A stretch of DNA of 46,026 nt from an uncultured beta proteobacterium (GTDB lineage Bacteria; Pseudomonadota; Gammaproteobacteria; Burkholderiales; Burkholderiaceae_C). Of this stretch, positions 1-10,375 are shown piece after piece (position 1 is the stretch's first letter; each line of letters starts with the position of its first letter). Below the pieces are notes generated by a model, which had not been told where the DNA came from, made no database searches, and worked only from the letters and a program-made list of their open reading frames with translations. The translations under genes and the position numbers were made by a program. The DNA lies in contig CAIYYA010000127.1 of assembly GCA_903930255.1 (NCBI GenBank), positions 1-46,026 on the forward strand, given 5' to 3'.

Positions 1-7
1 ATTAGGA

Positions 8-32
8 ATTTCTAATGGTATCCATTAGAAAT
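8..32. promoter_or_regulatory. Perfect 11-bp palindrome, possible operator
   Basis: Arms ATTTCTAATGG (8-18) and CCATTAGAAAT (22-32) are perfectly complementary around a 3-base spacer. The compact symmetric shape fits an operator for a dimeric regulator better than a terminator, because no T run follows on either side. A further CTAATGGA half-site lies at 70-77. The gene it might serve lies outside the window or is lost. Confidence 0.4.
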
Positions 33-305
33 CATTGAAACACTGACTGCCTTGCGCGTTCAGATTCGGCTAATGGACAATCTCGGTTCATGCTATGACC
101 CCGTGAACAGCAATTCGCCCATCAGCTGATTCAAATCCACGCGAGCACGACGCATACCTGGATTAAAAAGATAATCTGGCGCCGCAATGACAGAATAAGC
201 GAGTTGAGTGGCTATAATCACGCACTTTGCTGGCAAAACTCCGCTGCCTGATCAACTTTTTAGCGGAGACTATCGCATGATTTTGAACTCTTGGCCCGAT
301 CTTCC
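33..305. other. Region without a confident gene
   Basis: No convincing coding region is seen. It holds a TATAAT hexamer at 213-218 with no good -35 partner, and a 7-bp stem CTCCGCT (239-245) / AGCGGAG (262-268) with a 16-base loop. If TATAAT is a distal rpsU promoter, the stem would lie in the rpsU leader. A short minus-strand open frame ending at 93 is noted under rejected items. Confidence 0.4.
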
Positions 306-335
306 TTGATTTGAAATCTGCACTTTTTGGATAAT
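306..335 (+). promoter_or_regulatory. Probable rpsU promoter giving a leaderless mRNA
   Basis: TTGATT (306-311), an 18-base spacer and GATAAT (330-335) resemble a sigma70 promoter. Transcription would start near 342-344, at or just before the rpsU ATG at 344. No Shine-Dalgarno sequence is present before that ATG, which agrees with a leaderless transcript. The start site is inferred, not measured. Confidence 0.5.
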
Positions 336-343
336 TTGACTTC

Positions 344-556
344 ATGACAACCATCCGTGTTAAAGAAAACGAACCTTTTGACGTAGCGCTGCGCCGCTTC
401 AAGCGCACTATTGAAAAACTTGGCCTTTTGACTGACTTGCGCGCCCGCGAGTTCTACGAAAAGCCCACCGCTGAGCGCAAACGCAAAAAAGCAGCTGCAG
501 TCAAACGCAATTACAAGCGCATTCGCGCCATGCAGTTGCCCAAAAAGCTTTACTGA
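344..556 (+). CDS. rpsU: 30S ribosomal protein S21
   Basis: This 70-residue protein is a typical bS21: it begins [20 protein letters not shown] and has a very basic C-terminal half with the [12 protein letters not shown] stretch. S21 binds the 30S platform close to the anti-Shine-Dalgarno region of 16S rRNA and helps initiation. The start is fixed by the conserved N-terminus, yet the bases upstream (ATAATTTGACTTC) contain no ribosome-binding site, and a -10-like hexamer lies 8 bases before the ATG. A good intrinsic terminator follows about 90 bases after the stop. The downstream neighbour is yqeY, the usual partner in the rpsU-yqeY-dnaG-rpoD order, although a palindromic element separates them here. 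The identity is secure. Confidence 0.97.
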   Translation: MTTIRVKENEPFDVALRRFKRTIEKLGLLTDLRAREFYEKPTAERKRKKAAAVKRNYKRIRAMQLPKKLY

Positions 557-646
557 TATCTGAAATTGGCAGGACAGGCCAACGCGCACTGTCCTCAGTT
601 GCTTGTCTGCTGCAAGACATCTGAACGCCAGACTCAAGCGCTCCCC

Positions 647-688
647 AAAAAAGCTCGCCGAGAACACTCAGGTGGGCTTTTTTTATTT
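647..688 (+). terminator. Intrinsic terminator after rpsU
   Basis: GCTCGCC (653-659) pairs with GGTGGGC (671-677), allowing two G-T pairs. The stem is extended by AAAAAA (647-652) against the T run that follows. The loop is GAGAACACTCA. It probably ends the rpsU transcript and separates it from yqeY. Confidence 0.85.
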
Positions 689-690
689 TT

Positions 691-957
691 TAGGGCTTAC
701 GCAAAATTGTCCCGGCTAGTAGTGCGTTTCGTCGAAATGGTTACAAATAAAATTGATGGATTTTTCCGCCAAGCTAGGCGCACAGCCGCAGGCATACCGG
801 GCTGTATGGCAAGGCTGTGCAACGACGCTTGGCGGGAAAAGACCCTATTTCATGTAACTGTTTTGGTGAAACGCACTACTAGGCACGCCGACGCAGACAG
901 TGCACAGGGTACGGCTAGTCGCCGCAACGACGCTGTGGCTGTTTTGCGTAAGTCCTA
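691..957. repeat. Palindromic intergenic element, copy 1 (MITE-like)
   Basis: The ends are inverted: TAGGGCTTACGCAAAA at 691-706 against TAGGACTTACGCAAAA read backwards from 957. A second perfect 15-bp inverted pair is CTAGTAGTGCGTTTC at 716-730 and its complement at 868-882. A third is CCGCCAAGC at 766-774 and its complement at 827-835. The whole 267 bp could fold into one long hairpin. It carries GCTAGGCGC (773-781) and ACGACGC, which are shared with copies at 9653 and 28377. No transposase is encoded. The TA at both ends would suit a TA-targeting transposon, but a target duplication is not proven. Confidence 0.75.
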
Positions 958-1003
958 TTTATCGAAAATTGTCTGATCCACACCAAATCAAGAAAGCCAG
1001 GCC

Positions 1004-1450
1004 ATGTCACTTAAAGACCAAGTTACCGAAGACATGAAAAATGCCATGCGAGCCAGAGACGCAGAGCGTCTGGGCACGATCAGGTTGCTGCTGGCCGCAG
1101 CCAAACAAAAAGAAGTGGATGAGCGTGTTGTGCTTGATGATGCGGCCATGATCGCCATTGTTGACAAACTCATCAAGCAACGTAAAGACTCAGTGGCGGC
1201 CTATCTACTGGCGCAGCGGCAAGATTTGGCTGACAAAGAAAGCGCTGAAATCAAGGTGCTCGAATCCTATCTACCGCAACGACTCAATGCCGACGAAATC
1301 AGCGCCGCGGTGCAAGCCATTGTTGTTAGCCTAGGCGCCAAAGGGTCGGCCGACATGGGCAAAGTTATGGGTGCAGTCAAAACACACCTGACTGGCAAAG
1401 CCGACATGGGCCTGGTGTCACAAGCGGTCAAAGCCGCCCTCAACTCATAA
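1004..1450 (+). CDS. yqeY: GatB/YqeY domain protein
   Basis: The 148-residue product begins MSLKDQVTEDMKNAMRARDA and contains the family landmarks TIRLLLAAAKQKEVDER, KQRKDSVAAY, LESYLPQRLNADEI and ADMGKVMGAVKTHLTGKADM. It matches the YqeY family along its whole normal length. The family shares the C-terminal tRNA-binding fold of GatB, so a role in tRNA or amidotransferase chemistry is suspected, but the function is not established. The start has a weak CAGG ribosome-binding site 3 bases upstream. The gene lies after rpsU as in many proteobacteria and converges with the DUF1631 gene, leaving only 11 bases between the two stops. Confidence 0.93.
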   Translation: MSLKDQVTEDMKNAMRARDAERLGTIRLLLAAAKQKEVDERVVLDDAAMIAIVDKLIKQRKDSVAAYLLAQRQDLADKESAEIKVLESYLPQRLNADEISAAVQAIVVSLGAKGSADMGKVMGAVKTHLTGKADMGLVSQAVKAALNS

Positions 1451-1461
1451 GCCTTTTCGCC

Positions 1462-3627
1462 TTATAGCCTGATATCCAGGCTGTTCAAAATGGCCTTTTG
1501 CACCACGGCATCCAGTGCGGCGTCGACCATGCTCTGCTCTGACAGCACTCGCAAACTGCCACTGGCCAGCATTTTTTCGAGCGATCTGCGCGACATCGAC
1601 TGGGTTTGACCCTGCACGCTGGTGAACAGGTACATGGTGCGCTGTGGACTGATCCAGGTGAGTTGCGTGCGCTGCCAAAGGCCTTTGACCAAGAGCTCAA
1701 TCCAAATACCAACGGTTGGTTCGAGCATAGGTGCAAGCGGCTCAGCCGCGGCTTTTCCTGGCTGAGATTGTGTTGCAACTGAGTTGGTTTCATCAGTCCA
1801 ATCCATAAATCCAGAGGCCTTTGCTTCAGTTGGAGCCACCCAGTGACTTTGATTACCCAACAAGCTTGCTGCCAAACCACCGCTGGGCAGCGCAACCGGT
1901 TGAGCACTGGATTGCGGTTTAAACGCCTGTTGATGCACTTTCATCAGCACATCAAAAAATGCACTGGTTTTAACTGACGGGTAATCTATCAAGGTTAGCC
2001 CTTCGCGTAATTTCGACAGCAAGCGTGGCACCAATTTGGTCAATTTGGTCACATTCGCACGGGTTAAGTCGGGTTGGGCGCTCCAGAGCAAGGCATTCAC
2101 CAACTCTTTGTATTGCCCGGGATCATCCGATTGGGCACTGTCTTTGAGTTCGGCAAACGCCATGACCTGCGCCCAAGGACCACACAAAAATTCGGCCACA
2201 CTTGCCGGCACCATTTGTAATTGCGGCAATTGATCCATCCCAGCTACCATTTTTTCAGCCAGCAGATTGCGCGCCTCGGCCTCTTGAAGCGCCTGCACTG
2301 CACTTGCCATGGGACTGCTTTTCACGGCGTCATTCTCACTTGTTTGCCAAAACGCGAGCAGTTTGTGAAGCGCCAGTTTGAAAGGCTCAGCACTCTCAAT
2401 CGGCTGCTTGGCCAATGGCAAGACAAAACGATAGAGCGACATCAAAAATGCATTGAAATCAGCCGCATCGACTGCCCCAAATGCCAGGCCACGCTGCGTT
2501 AACTCGCTCAGCAGTTTTCTGGCAGGATGATTCAGATCACTGAAAAAACGCGCATCCACCAAAACCAGGCGCAACAAGGCCGGCTCAAAGTTGCCAATCA
2601 CCCGCCGCACCGGCTCGAGCAAACGCGTGTCATGCACCAGGTTGTCGACCATCAACACCACCACTTCAAGGCGCAGCGACTGGTTACCATCGGTGCAGTT
2701 TTCGAGCAAGGTTTTTCGAACCACCATTGCGGATGTCTCTTTTAGCGTGACATCACTGACTGCTTGTGGTGCCACGCGTAAATTGCTGGCACCCTCCTGC
2801 TGTAACGCTTGAAGCACTTCCAAAGGCGCAGGAACCGTGCACGCGAAGTTGGTGTCTGGCCGATCCTCGGGTTTGTTGCTAAAAGCCGCCATATCGCCCG
2901 CAAGCAGAGCCCGCAGGCGATCTAAAGTCAAATTTTTTGAGCTTTTTTGCAACACCAGTGCCTGCGATATCCCACCCTGGCTGTCGTCACTCGACTGCGG
3001 CACCAAAGGCTTGATGCCTTGCGCTAACAAATTCTGCGCCATTGAGACATACAAGACCCGCAAGGTCTCGGCAAAAGCGGCTGGCAAATGCTTCACCCAA
3101 GTCAGTCGCACCGCTGATGGCACGGCCTCATGCACCAGCAACTCTTGCAAAGCCATTACAAAAACCTGCGGCCGCAAAGGGTGACGCTCGGGTTTAGTCT
3201 GTGCGTGATTGAGCAACGCGTCCAGACAATTGCCCAATTCGCACAACGCCACCTCGGTTACCAACAAGCATGTTTGCAGCACACGCGTCAGCTCAATACG
3301 CTCCTGAACTTGGCTTGGATGCATGTGCCCTAATTGGCTGTGGTGCAAATCTTGCAGGGTCAGAGCACCAAACTGAGAGTCAACACCGCGTTTTTTTTTG
3401 AAATTTGAGCGCAACAAAGATGGAAAGCGAGAACTCAGTGTGGCTGTTTTTGCCTCGAGCAGCTTTCGACTCAAATGCAACTGGTCGCGTAATAGCGTGT
3501 TAGTCGAATGCATGGCCTCTTCTGCCAGCGAACGACGCACATCCAGCATCACCCGCTGCAGCATGGGCTCCCCCGCAGCTGCGGCTTGCTCCAAAACCGC
3601 TTGATAGCGCCGCTGGATTTGCGTCAT
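1462..3627 (-). CDS. DUF1631 family protein
   Basis: This is a 721-residue soluble, largely helical protein. I recognise the DUF1631 pattern: an N-terminal MTQIQRRYQAVLEQAAAAGE helix, central segments such as VVLMVDNLVHDTRLLEPVRRVIGNFEPALLRLVLVDA (only partly quoted elsewhere), and a C-terminal portion GIWIELLVKGLWQRTQLTW. The latter resembles a small PilZ-like beta region with QRTMYLFTS, and ends in a helical tail. The function of the family is unknown. The gene begins 14 bases after ettA ends and is probably cotranscribed with it. No signal peptide or membrane segment is seen. The PilZ-like reading is tentative; the family call is moderately sure. Confidence 0.75.
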   Translation of the reverse strand: MTQIQRRYQAVLEQAAAAGEPMLQRVMLDVRRSLAEEAMHSTNTLLRDQLHLSRKLLEAKTATLSSRFPSLLRSNFKKKRGVDSQFGALTLQDLHHSQLGHMHPSQVQERIELTRVLQTCLLVTEVALCELGNCLDALLNHAQTKPERHPLRPQVFVMALQELLVHEAVPSAVRLTWVKHLPAAFAETLRVLYVSMAQNLLAQGIKPLVPQSSDDSQGGISQALVLQKSSKNLTLDRLRALLAGDMAAFSNKPEDRPDTNFACTVPAPLEVLQALQQEGASNLRVAPQAVSDVTLKETSAMVVRKTLLENCTDGNQSLRLEVVVLMVDNLVHDTRLLEPVRRVIGNFEPALLRLVLVDARFFSDLNHPARKLLSELTQRGLAFGAVDAADFNAFLMSLYRFVLPLAKQPIESAEPFKLALHKLLAFWQTSENDAVKSSPMASAVQALQEAEARNLLAEKMVAGMDQLPQLQMVPASVAEFLCGPWAQVMAFAELKDSAQSDDPGQYKELVNALLWSAQPDLTRANVTKLTKLVPRLLSKLREGLTLIDYPSVKTSAFFDVLMKVHQQAFKPQSSAQPVALPSGGLAASLLGNQSHWVAPTEAKASGFMDWTDETNSVATQSQPGKAAAEPLAPMLEPTVGIWIELLVKGLWQRTQLTWISPQRTMYLFTSVQGQTQSMSRRSLEKMLASGSLRVLSEQSMVDAALDAVVQKAILNSLDIRL

Positions 3628-3641
3628 GCCAATTGAATCAA

Positions 3642-5303
3642 TTACCTTAAGGCCTTAAAACGCATCCGCTTGGGCTTGGCGCCTTCTTCACCCAGCCGCT
3701 TGCGTTTATCGGCTTCATATTCATGGTAATTGCCGTCAAAGAACGTCCATTGGCTGTCGCCTTCGCACGCCAAAATATGCGTGGCTATACGATCCAAAAA
3801 CCAACGGTCGTGGCTGATGACCATGATCGAGCCGGCAAACTCGAGCAGCGCGTCTTCTAAGGCGCGCAATGTTTCCACGTCTAGGTCATTTGACGGTTCG
3901 TCAAGCATCAGCACGTTGCCACCAGCGATCAGCGTTTTTGCCAGGTGCAAGCGCCCGCGCTCACCACCCGAGAGCATGCCAACCCGGTTTTGCTGGTCTG
4001 CACCATTGAAGTTGAAGCGACCGCAATAGGCTCGGCTAGCCATGGTGAATTTGCCAATGTAGAGCATGTCAAGCCCACCTGAGACGTCTTCCCAGACTGT
4101 TTTTTCGTTAGCTAAATCGTCGCGGTTTTGATCCACAAAGGCCATCTTTGCGGTTGCACCGATCTTCACCGTTCCACTGTCGGGCTGCTGTTGCCCGGCA
4201 ATCATGCGAAACAGCGTTGATTTACCCGCACCATTGGGGCCGATGATGCCGACAATCGCACCCGCCGGCACTTTGAAGCTGAGGTTGTCGATCAGCATCC
4301 GATCGCCAAACGACTTGCTGACATTGGAGAACTCAATCACTTCATTGCCCAAGCGGTCAGCCACCGGGATGAAAATTTCGTTGGTCTCGTTGCGCTTTTG
4401 GTATTCAAAATCTGACAGCTCTTCAAAGCGAGCCAGACGTGCCTTGCTTTTTGCTTGCCGCGCTTTGGGGTTCTGGCGTGACCATTCGAGCTCTTTCTTC
4501 AGTGCCTTGGCGCGTGACTCTTCGCCCTTTTGTTCCTGCTCCAGACGTGCCTGTTTTTGTTCCATCCAAGAGCTGTAGTTGCCTTTATAGGGAATGCCAG
4601 CACCCCGATCGAGCTCCAGAATCCACTCTGCAGCGTTGTCCAAAAAGTAACGGTCGTGGGTAATGGCAACCACAGTGCCCGAGTAGCGCTGCAAAAATTG
4701 CTCAAGCCAGTCAACCGATTCAGCATCCAGGTGGTTGGTTGGCTCGTCCAGCAGCAGCATGTCAGGGTGTGCCAAGAGCAGCCGACACAAGGCCACACGG
4801 CGCTTCTCTCCGCCCGAAAGCAGCGCAATTTTGGCATCCCACGGCGGCAGACGCAGCGCATCGGCGGCTATCTCAAGCTGGTGCTCGGAGTCAGTTCCCG
4901 CGGTGGCAATAATGGCCTCTAGCTCAGCCTGTTCAGTAGCCAGCGCATCAAAGTCGGCATTTTCATCACCATAAGCGATGTAAACCTCTTCAAGTCGCGC
5001 TTTGGCCGTGAACACCTTGCCCATGCCCGCTTCAATGCTTTCACGCACGGTTTGCTCTGGGTCGAGTTTGGGCTCTTGGGGCAGATAACCAATATTCAGA
5101 CCCGGCATCGGAATCGCCTCGCCCTCAATTTCCTTGTCAACACCCGCCATAATTCTGAGCAATGTCGACTTACCAGAGCCGTTGGTGCCGAGCACGCCAA
5201 TCTTGGCACCGGGGAAAAAGCTCAAAGAAATGTCTTTGAGAATATGCCGCTTGGGCGGCACAATTTTGCCGACGCGGTTCATTGAAAAAACGTATTGAGC
5301 CAT
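3642..5303 (-). CDS. ettA: Energy-dependent translational throttle protein EttA
   Basis: The 553-residue product is an ABC-F protein with two nucleotide-binding domains in one chain and no membrane segments. The first has Walker A GTNGSGKST, signature LLSGGEKRR and Walker B LLLDEPTNHLD. The second has GPNGAGKST, MLSGGERGR and VLMLDEPSNDLD. A basic, charged linker (ARLEQEQKGEESRAKALKKE) separates them. The N-terminus AQYVFSMNRVGKIVPPKR is characteristic of EttA, which binds the ribosomal E site and gates the first elongation step according to the ADP/ATP ratio. The length equals the usual size of about 555 residues. It lies upstream of the DUF1631 gene with a 14-base gap. Confidence 0.95.
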   Translation of the reverse strand: MAQYVFSMNRVGKIVPPKRHILKDISLSFFPGAKIGVLGTNGSGKSTLLRIMAGVDKEIEGEAIPMPGLNIGYLPQEPKLDPEQTVRESIEAGMGKVFTAKARLEEVYIAYGDENADFDALATEQAELEAIIATAGTDSEHQLEIAADALRLPPWDAKIALLSGGEKRRVALCRLLLAHPDMLLLDEPTNHLDAESVDWLEQFLQRYSGTVVAITHDRYFLDNAAEWILELDRGAGIPYKGNYSSWMEQKQARLEQEQKGEESRAKALKKELEWSRQNPKARQAKSKARLARFEELSDFEYQKRNETNEIFIPVADRLGNEVIEFSNVSKSFGDRMLIDNLSFKVPAGAIVGIIGPNGAGKSTLFRMIAGQQQPDSGTVKIGATAKMAFVDQNRDDLANEKTVWEDVSGGLDMLYIGKFTMASRAYCGRFNFNGADQQNRVGMLSGGERGRLHLAKTLIAGGNVLMLDEPSNDLDVETLRALEDALLEFAGSIMVISHDRWFLDRIATHILACEGDSQWTFFDGNYHEYEADKRKRLGEEGAKPKRMRFKALR

Positions 5304-5392
5304 GGGGTATTCAAGATAAGAGGAAAAGAGCGATTATCGTTGCAGCAACCCGCTTGCGCCGCTGTCGAGCAACAAACTCAAACTCAATAAAC

Positions 5393-7183
5393 TCAAAACT
5401 CCAGCGCAAAGCTGTAGCTACCCACTTTCAATTCATTTCTATAAATCAGAATAGAGCGCCATGCATCCAGATGCACCAACTCTGGCACAGGGGTGTTGGC
5501 AGAGGTCGCTAGCACTCGCTTCACAACCATATCTTTAGCCGGATGCGTAACCACCAGCGTTAACCCGCTAACTTGGCCTGGTGCTTTCACCGCAAAAGTG
5601 AATTGGTTGTTGTTCAAAGGCCCGGGCTGAAAAGCCACCCGTTCACGCTCGCGCCACCAAGCTGCAATTTCCTGGCCTGAAACCGTCCAGACATCCAGAC
5701 GATGTTGCTGCAAACGCTTGATATAAGGTGGTGTCAATTTGGCCATCAGCCCATCGGGACCGTAGTTTTGCGAGTGCACCGACAACACACCCAAGGCACC
5801 GGCCTCATGCAAAAAATCAAAATCGAGCATGATGAGTTCAGAGGCCTTGTCCAACTCAAGTTTCAAGCCCAAATAATTCAAATCGTCCATTTGCGTGCGG
5901 GGCATCACCACGATAGCTTTTTCAGAGCCTAGCTCAGGCTCCGAGGCAGAGAAAAATGGCAACCGGGTTTCAGAGGATGCCGGGTCAGCCACATGATGAC
6001 TCACACCCACTTGGCGCAGCAATTTTTCGGTGGTCGCATCCCAGGACTCTGTGGGCGCCCGAAATCCGGTCACGCTGGCCAAAAAGCGTGATCCCACAAT
6101 GCTGGTCATATCGCTCACCATGGTGTCAATGCGCTCTTTTTGAATATCCACGGGCTTGCCTTTGAAACCATAGTGAACTTCAGCGTGGTAGGCGATCTCG
6201 TGTTTTTCAGCGAGTTTTTTCACCACATCGCGATGGTCTTTGGCAATGCTTGTGAGCGAATAAAAAGTGCCCTTGATCTTGGCCTGATCGAGCTCGGCCG
6301 CAAAATTTAGCGCATAGGGATATTTGGCTTCAGTGTCCATTTCAAGCAGCTGCGCCGAAAGATCGCCGTTTGGCCAGGCCGCTTTGCTCACAATAGGTCG
6401 GTGCTGCAGCCAGGCCATGACACCATCTAAGAGCTTGGGTAAACGCAAGCGCTCGTCATAGTCCCAACTGGCCTCAGAAAAACCCATGTATACGCGCCGT
6501 GAGCCATTTTTTTCAAGAAAGGCCACCGCACCGTTGGTGTTTTTCGGTTTGGGTGCCCGCTGCCAGTCAAAATAACGCGCAGCCAAATGGGTGGAATCCA
6601 CCCGCAGCGGAGTTTCGGCAATTTCACCCAGAAAAACCCGTTCGCCAGCGGGCAGTGCCCAGCTCAGCGGGCCATCGCCAAAGGTGTTTAAAAACCGTTC
6701 GTTGGATTCAAACTCAACCTTGCCGACCACCTTCATGTCCAGCAATTTCTCTAGAAAAGCATAGCCCACCCACTTGCCCTTGGCATCGCGTGCGCCGGTG
6801 CCCCACGTCATCAGCAAGCTGCCACCCGCAGCCGCAAATTGGTTGACCGCGTCACGTTCTTGCTCATCCAACAGCACCGCCGAGCCGAGCACCAGCACAC
6901 CCGGCTTCAAACCCGCAAGCAAATTGGCCCGCGTGACTTCTTTGAAACTCGTGGTTGACTGGCGCAAATAGCTTTTCCAGCGGTCTTTCATGGGGTCGTA
7001 AGTAGCGCCATTGGCTGCAAAAAAAGCTTTGGTCAACGGACTTTCATACAAATAAAACTGATCCAAAACCTCAGGCAAGGCGGCCCGAACTGGCGCAGCA
7101 GCAGTCAAAAACAAAAGCGCCAACAGCAGCATCGCCTTGCTCCGGCGCAACAAGCAAACGGCTTGATAAGAAAAGAATTGCAT
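5393..7183 (-). CDS. Secreted polysaccharide deacetylase-like protein
   Basis: This 596-residue protein has an N-terminal signal peptide (hydrophobic LLLALLFLTAAAPVRA, cleavage near residue 35). Residues of roughly 40-270 resemble a glutamine-amidotransferase/ThuA-like Rossmann domain (LLMTWGTG, VYMGFSEASWDYDE). Residues of about 280-500 resemble a NodB-type carbohydrate esterase domain, with AYHAEVHYG, SVTGFRAPTESWD and GVLSVHSQNYGPDGLM where metal and catalytic residues would sit. A beta-rich C-terminal segment follows. It is probably periplasmic and acts on an exopolysaccharide or glycan, but the substrate is unknown. Its start (TAAATG) abuts the stop of the membrane gene at 7184, so the two are probably translated together. 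Confidence 0.7.
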   Translation of the reverse strand: MQFFSYQAVCLLRRSKAMLLLALLFLTAAAPVRAALPEVLDQFYLYESPLTKAFFAANGATYDPMKDRWKSYLRQSTTSFKEVTRANLLAGLKPGVLVLGSAVLLDEQERDAVNQFAAAGGSLLMTWGTGARDAKGKWVGYAFLEKLLDMKVVGKVEFESNERFLNTFGDGPLSWALPAGERVFLGEIAETPLRVDSTHLAARYFDWQRAPKPKNTNGAVAFLEKNGSRRVYMGFSEASWDYDERLRLPKLLDGVMAWLQHRPIVSKAAWPNGDLSAQLLEMDTEAKYPYALNFAAELDQAKIKGTFYSLTSIAKDHRDVVKKLAEKHEIAYHAEVHYGFKGKPVDIQKERIDTMVSDMTSIVGSRFLASVTGFRAPTESWDATTEKLLRQVGVSHHVADPASSETRLPFFSASEPELGSEKAIVVMPRTQMDDLNYLGLKLELDKASELIMLDFDFLHEAGALGVLSVHSQNYGPDGLMAKLTPPYIKRLQQHRLDVWTVSGQEIAAWWRERERVAFQPGPLNNNQFTFAVKAPGQVSGLTLVVTHPAKDMVVKRVLATSANTPVPELVHLDAWRSILIYRNELKVGSYSFALEF

Positions 7184-7648
7184 TTACTGTCCTTTGAAAT
7201 CGGGTTGCCAGTCGGATTCGAGCAAACGCGAAGGCGTTTTGACACGCGCCAATCCACTGGGCAAAGCAGGAAGCCCAGACGCGCCTGAGGCGACTGTGGG
7301 TGCTGCGGACGAAGCTGCAGCAGCGCTTGGCAGTAACACATCCGCGAGCCAATTGAATTGTTTGTTCTGCTCCAAAATGCCCAGTGGGGCCATAAAAACA
7401 GTTTCATCAAGACGACGGATAGCGGGTAGCACATCTCGATCCTGAAAAGTCAGTCGAACGGTATCACGCAAAAACAGCTCCCCACGGTCATACACACTAG
7501 CCCAGGGTTCACTCAGCTGAAAGCCCAAGCCCACCGCCAAATACAACCCAGAACCAATTGCTAGCAACAGGCTCGATAAGACAATCGCCACCCATTGGCG
7601 AAAAGTAAACAGGCGACCGGCATGGCGAAACAAGGGATGGTGAATCAT
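7184..7648 (-). CDS. Membrane-anchored protein of unknown function
   Basis: I take the ATG at 7648 (MIHHPLFRHAGRLFTFRQW); an upstream GTG at 7666 would add six residues. The 154-residue product has one clear transmembrane helix (WVAIVLSSLLLAIGSGLYLAVGL, about residues 21-43). Beyond it comes a non-cytoplasmic part with an Ala/Ser/Pro-rich low-complexity stretch (SAAAASSAAPTVASGASG) and a short polar end. I do not recognise a family. It directly precedes the polysaccharide deacetylase-like gene with no intervening bases, so it may be an inner-membrane partner in the same envelope or exopolysaccharide process. That role is inferred from position only. Confidence 0.65.
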   Translation of the reverse strand: MIHHPLFRHAGRLFTFRQWVAIVLSSLLLAIGSGLYLAVGLGFQLSEPWASVYDRGELFLRDTVRLTFQDRDVLPAIRRLDETVFMAPLGILEQNKQFNWLADVLLPSAAAASSAAPTVASGASGLPALPSGLARVKTPSRLLESDWQPDFKGQ

Positions 7649-7729
7649 AAAAAATAGTATACCCACAGAGCATGCGACAATAGCGCTGCTTGCGGGGCTT
7701 CAGTAACCTGCATGACCAGCAACTTGCTG

Positions 7730-7762
7730 GGAGCCAGCGCCAACCACAATGGCTCCATTTTT
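7730..7762 (+). terminator. Terminator-like hairpin in the rhlE leader
   Basis: GGAGCCA (7730-7736) and TGGCTCC (7750-7756) form a perfect 7-bp stem, followed by ATTTTT. It lies 86 bases upstream of the rhlE start and could work as an attenuator of rhlE or end a transcript entering from upstream. The U run is short. Confidence 0.4.
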
Positions 7763-7847
7763 GACCCCATCTGCCTTTGACTGAATTGATGCCAACAGCA
7801 CCAAAACAGGCCGATGTCCTAGCGCCCGAATGAATGGGTGCATCTCT

Positions 7848-9652
<1,805 letters not shown>

Positions 9653-9653
<1 letters not shown>

Positions 9654-9814
9654 GGGATGCTGAAATTGCAAATGTAACGTTTATGGCGAGTGCTGGAGGG
9701 ATGCAGCGCTAGGCGCTCAGAGCGCAGTGTGGCAAGACCACACAAGCGATGAGCAACGAAGCAATGCGCCCGCCAGTGCCGCCAGAAATGGGATATTTGC
9801 ATTTCTGCATCCCT
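9653..9814. repeat. Palindromic intergenic element, copy 2 (MITE-like)
   Basis: The ends are inverted: AGGGATGCTGAAATTGCAAAT at the left, and its near complement ending GCATCCCT at 9814. Inside, GGCGAGTGCTGG faces CCAGTGCCGCC. It shares GCTAGGCGC (9708-9716) and the ACGAAGCAATGCGCCC region with the copies at 691 and 28377. It begins at the final A of the rhlE stop codon and encodes nothing obvious. Confidence 0.72.
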
Positions 9815-9825
9815 AATGCTTGAAG

Positions 9826-9857
9826 CAGCCCTTTCAGAAAGCTAGAAGGCTGTTTTT
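9826..9857 (+). terminator. Intrinsic terminator downstream of rhlE
   Basis: CAGCC (9826-9830) pairs with GGCTG (9848-9852), with extra TTC/GAA pairing across a bulge, followed by TTTTT. It lies after the palindromic element and would end the rhlE transcript. Confidence 0.6.
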
Positions 9858-9900
9858 ATGCATGTTTTAGGCCTCTAACGCTTTTAGGACATGCGCAAAC

Positions 9901-9919
9901 AGCTCTTTAATTAATAGCA
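9901..9919 (+). repeat. 19-bp mini-palindrome, copy A
   Basis: The sequence AGCTCTTTAATTAATAGCA fits the pattern AGCT(A/C)T-N8-TAGC(A/T) found five times in the window. This copy lies between the terminator and the cupin gene end. Confidence 0.55.
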
Positions 9920-9939
9920 AAAATACGATTCGCTTGATT

Positions 9940-10323
9940 TCAGCCGCGCAAGAAAAGCGTGGCCAGTGGGTCTGGCCCCACTTGTCGACTCCAGTGGCCG
10001 TGCACATGGGCATCAAATAGTTGACCTGGTGGCAGCATGTCGGCCGAATAAAAATGCTCCCCTGGCTTAAAAATGCGCGACGCCCCGCCCTGCAAGCCAA
10101 TCTCCATCTGGCCGGTCAAAATAAACACCCATTGAGGTTCTGTTGTGCAATGGAATTGGCTGCGAAATCCCACTGGACTGTGACGCAGCTGATAGCCGCC
10201 AGACGCCATCAGCGCGCTCAGCGACGACTGTGGCGAACCCTGATCTAGACTTAGCGATTCTTCCCGAAAAGCTGCACGCCCATCGGAGCCAGTGAATAAA
10301 ATGGTTTTGATAAATTGGGGCAT
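9940..10323 (-). CDS. Cupin-domain protein
   Basis: I choose the ATG at 10323 (MPQFIKTILFTGSDGRAAFR) because GGAG lies 5 bases upstream; an ATG at 10353 would add ten residues without a site. The 127-residue product looks like a small single-domain cupin: beta-rich with FHCTTEPQWVFILTGQMEIGLQGG (first motif region, residues about 66-88), FKPGEHFYSADMLPPGQ (loop) and DAHVHGH (second motif region). The histidines may hold a metal. The substrate is unknown. It is divergent from the thioesterase gene, leaving about 50 bases for two promoters. It is a lone gene otherwise. Confidence 0.75.
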   Translation of the reverse strand: MPQFIKTILFTGSDGRAAFREESLSLDQGSPQSSLSALMASGGYQLRHSPVGFRSQFHCTTEPQWVFILTGQMEIGLQGGASRIFKPGEHFYSADMLPPGQLFDAHVHGHWSRQVGPDPLATLFLRG

Positions 10324-10375
10324 CCCATCTCCAGAGAAATTTGAAAAGCGCATTATTTACCGAAAGAGCCGCATC

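Noticed and set aside
93..250. Minus-strand open frame with a protein-like end (PDYLFNPGMRRARVDLNQLM)
   Set aside because: It has only a TTG or GTG start, is about 50 codons long and I recognise no family. It may be the tail of a decayed gene, but the evidence is too thin to list.
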